A DNA stretch of 51,599 bases from positions 1 to 51,599 of the forward strand of contig DATNPH010000211.1 of NCBI GenBank assembly GCA_036703315.1, in the 5' to 3' direction. The notes beneath the pieces were generated by a model, which saw only the letters and a program-made list of their open reading frames with translations, was not told the DNA's origin and did not search any database. Positions 51,509 to 51,599 of the stretch are shown here, piece by piece. Made by a program: the position numbers and the translations under genes. Origin of the DNA: DATNPH01 sp036703315. Lineage in GTDB: Bacteria; Cyanobacteriota; Cyanobacteriia; Cyanobacteriales; Coleofasciculaceae. Position 1 is the first letter of the stretch; the number at the start of each line of letters is the position of its first letter.

Positions 51509-51599
51509 GCCCGGAAATTAATTTCCGGGCTAACAGCTTAAGTCCACTAAAGTGGACTGAAATCTACATCAAGCAAACATTTAGTCCTCTTGAGAGGAC
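51509..51599. repeat. Multi-hairpin repeat, copy 2 (cut by window end)
   Basis: Palindromes in order: a perfect 22-base gcccggaaatt/aatttccgggc (51509-51530), agtccact/agtggact (51541-51558) and gtcctct/agaggac (51584-51599). Order, spacing and several words match the reverse of 16110-16232. It follows the NACHT stop and may serve as its terminator; it continues beyond the window. Confidence 0.8.

Noticed and set aside
1..51599. CRISPR arrays, rRNA operon, prophage
   Set aside because: No regularly spaced direct repeats with unique spacers, no rRNA stretches and no phage structural genes were seen; the tandem repeats present have no spacers.

Overview
The window is chromosomal DNA of a photosynthetic cyanobacterium. 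PsbU (a photosystem II extrinsic protein), a Tic22 homologue, a Ycf52-like acetyltransferase, a HetI/Sfp-type phosphopantetheinyl transferase and many GCGATCGC (HIP1) octamers all point that way. The heptanucleotide tandem repeats, MITE-like elements and large multi-PAS sensor proteins suggest a large-genome, probably filamentous lineage of the Microcoleus/Coleofasciculus type. That last placement is inference; no species is claimed. Many start codons are GTG or TTG, and I moved several starts where a Shine-Dalgarno sequence or the family's N-terminus argued for it.

Layout. 1-4.9 kb: the 3' part of a large serine recombinase, a pentapeptide-repeat protein, lytic transglycosylase MltA, two conserved proteins of unknown role (one with a TIR-like or deoxyribosyltransferase-like nucleotide-binding signature) and a Mo-nitrogenase C-terminal family protein. 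5.4-9.5 kb, minus strand: asd-dapA-rnj (lysine/diaminopimelate branch plus RNase J) with a terminator behind it. Divergent from this, 10-13.8 kb: tig-clpP-clpX (folding and proteolysis), then an alpha/beta hydrolase. 15.2-17.6 kb: rplU-rpmA and hemB. 17.7-25.9 kb: DoxX, two related GNAT acetyltransferases, a degenerate histidine kinase, Sua5/TsaC-PrmC-Tic22, tRNA-Pro(TGG), an ACT-like protein and a second alpha/beta hydrolase. 26-32.3 kb: a small conserved protein, YgfZ, a 1350-residue PAS/GAF histidine kinase and a thioredoxin-like [2Fe-2S] ferredoxin. 33-38.4 kb: HetI-type PPTase, cysteine synthase, 1-Cys peroxiredoxin, psbU, nadB. 38.5-44.1 kb: a small exported protein, a long AT-rich gap, and two signalling genes facing each other (ribbon-helix-helix plus PAS without a kinase; CHASE2-PAS-GGDEF). 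44.8-51.5 kb: an MFS transporter, an unrecognised helical protein, and a large NACHT NTPase with HEAT-like repeats.

Most of the window is conserved core genome. The less ordinary material is: the NACHT-HEAT protein, whose inter-domain linker is made from an intergenic-type repeat; a similar invasion of nadB; the TIR-like protein; the RHH-PAS fusion; a histidine kinase whose ATP-binding boxes look lost; and several families of small repeats (two copies of a TA-flanked MITE, a second candidate element, two copies of a multi-hairpin repeat, heptamer tracts). No phage, CRISPR array, rRNA operon or complete insertion sequence was seen.
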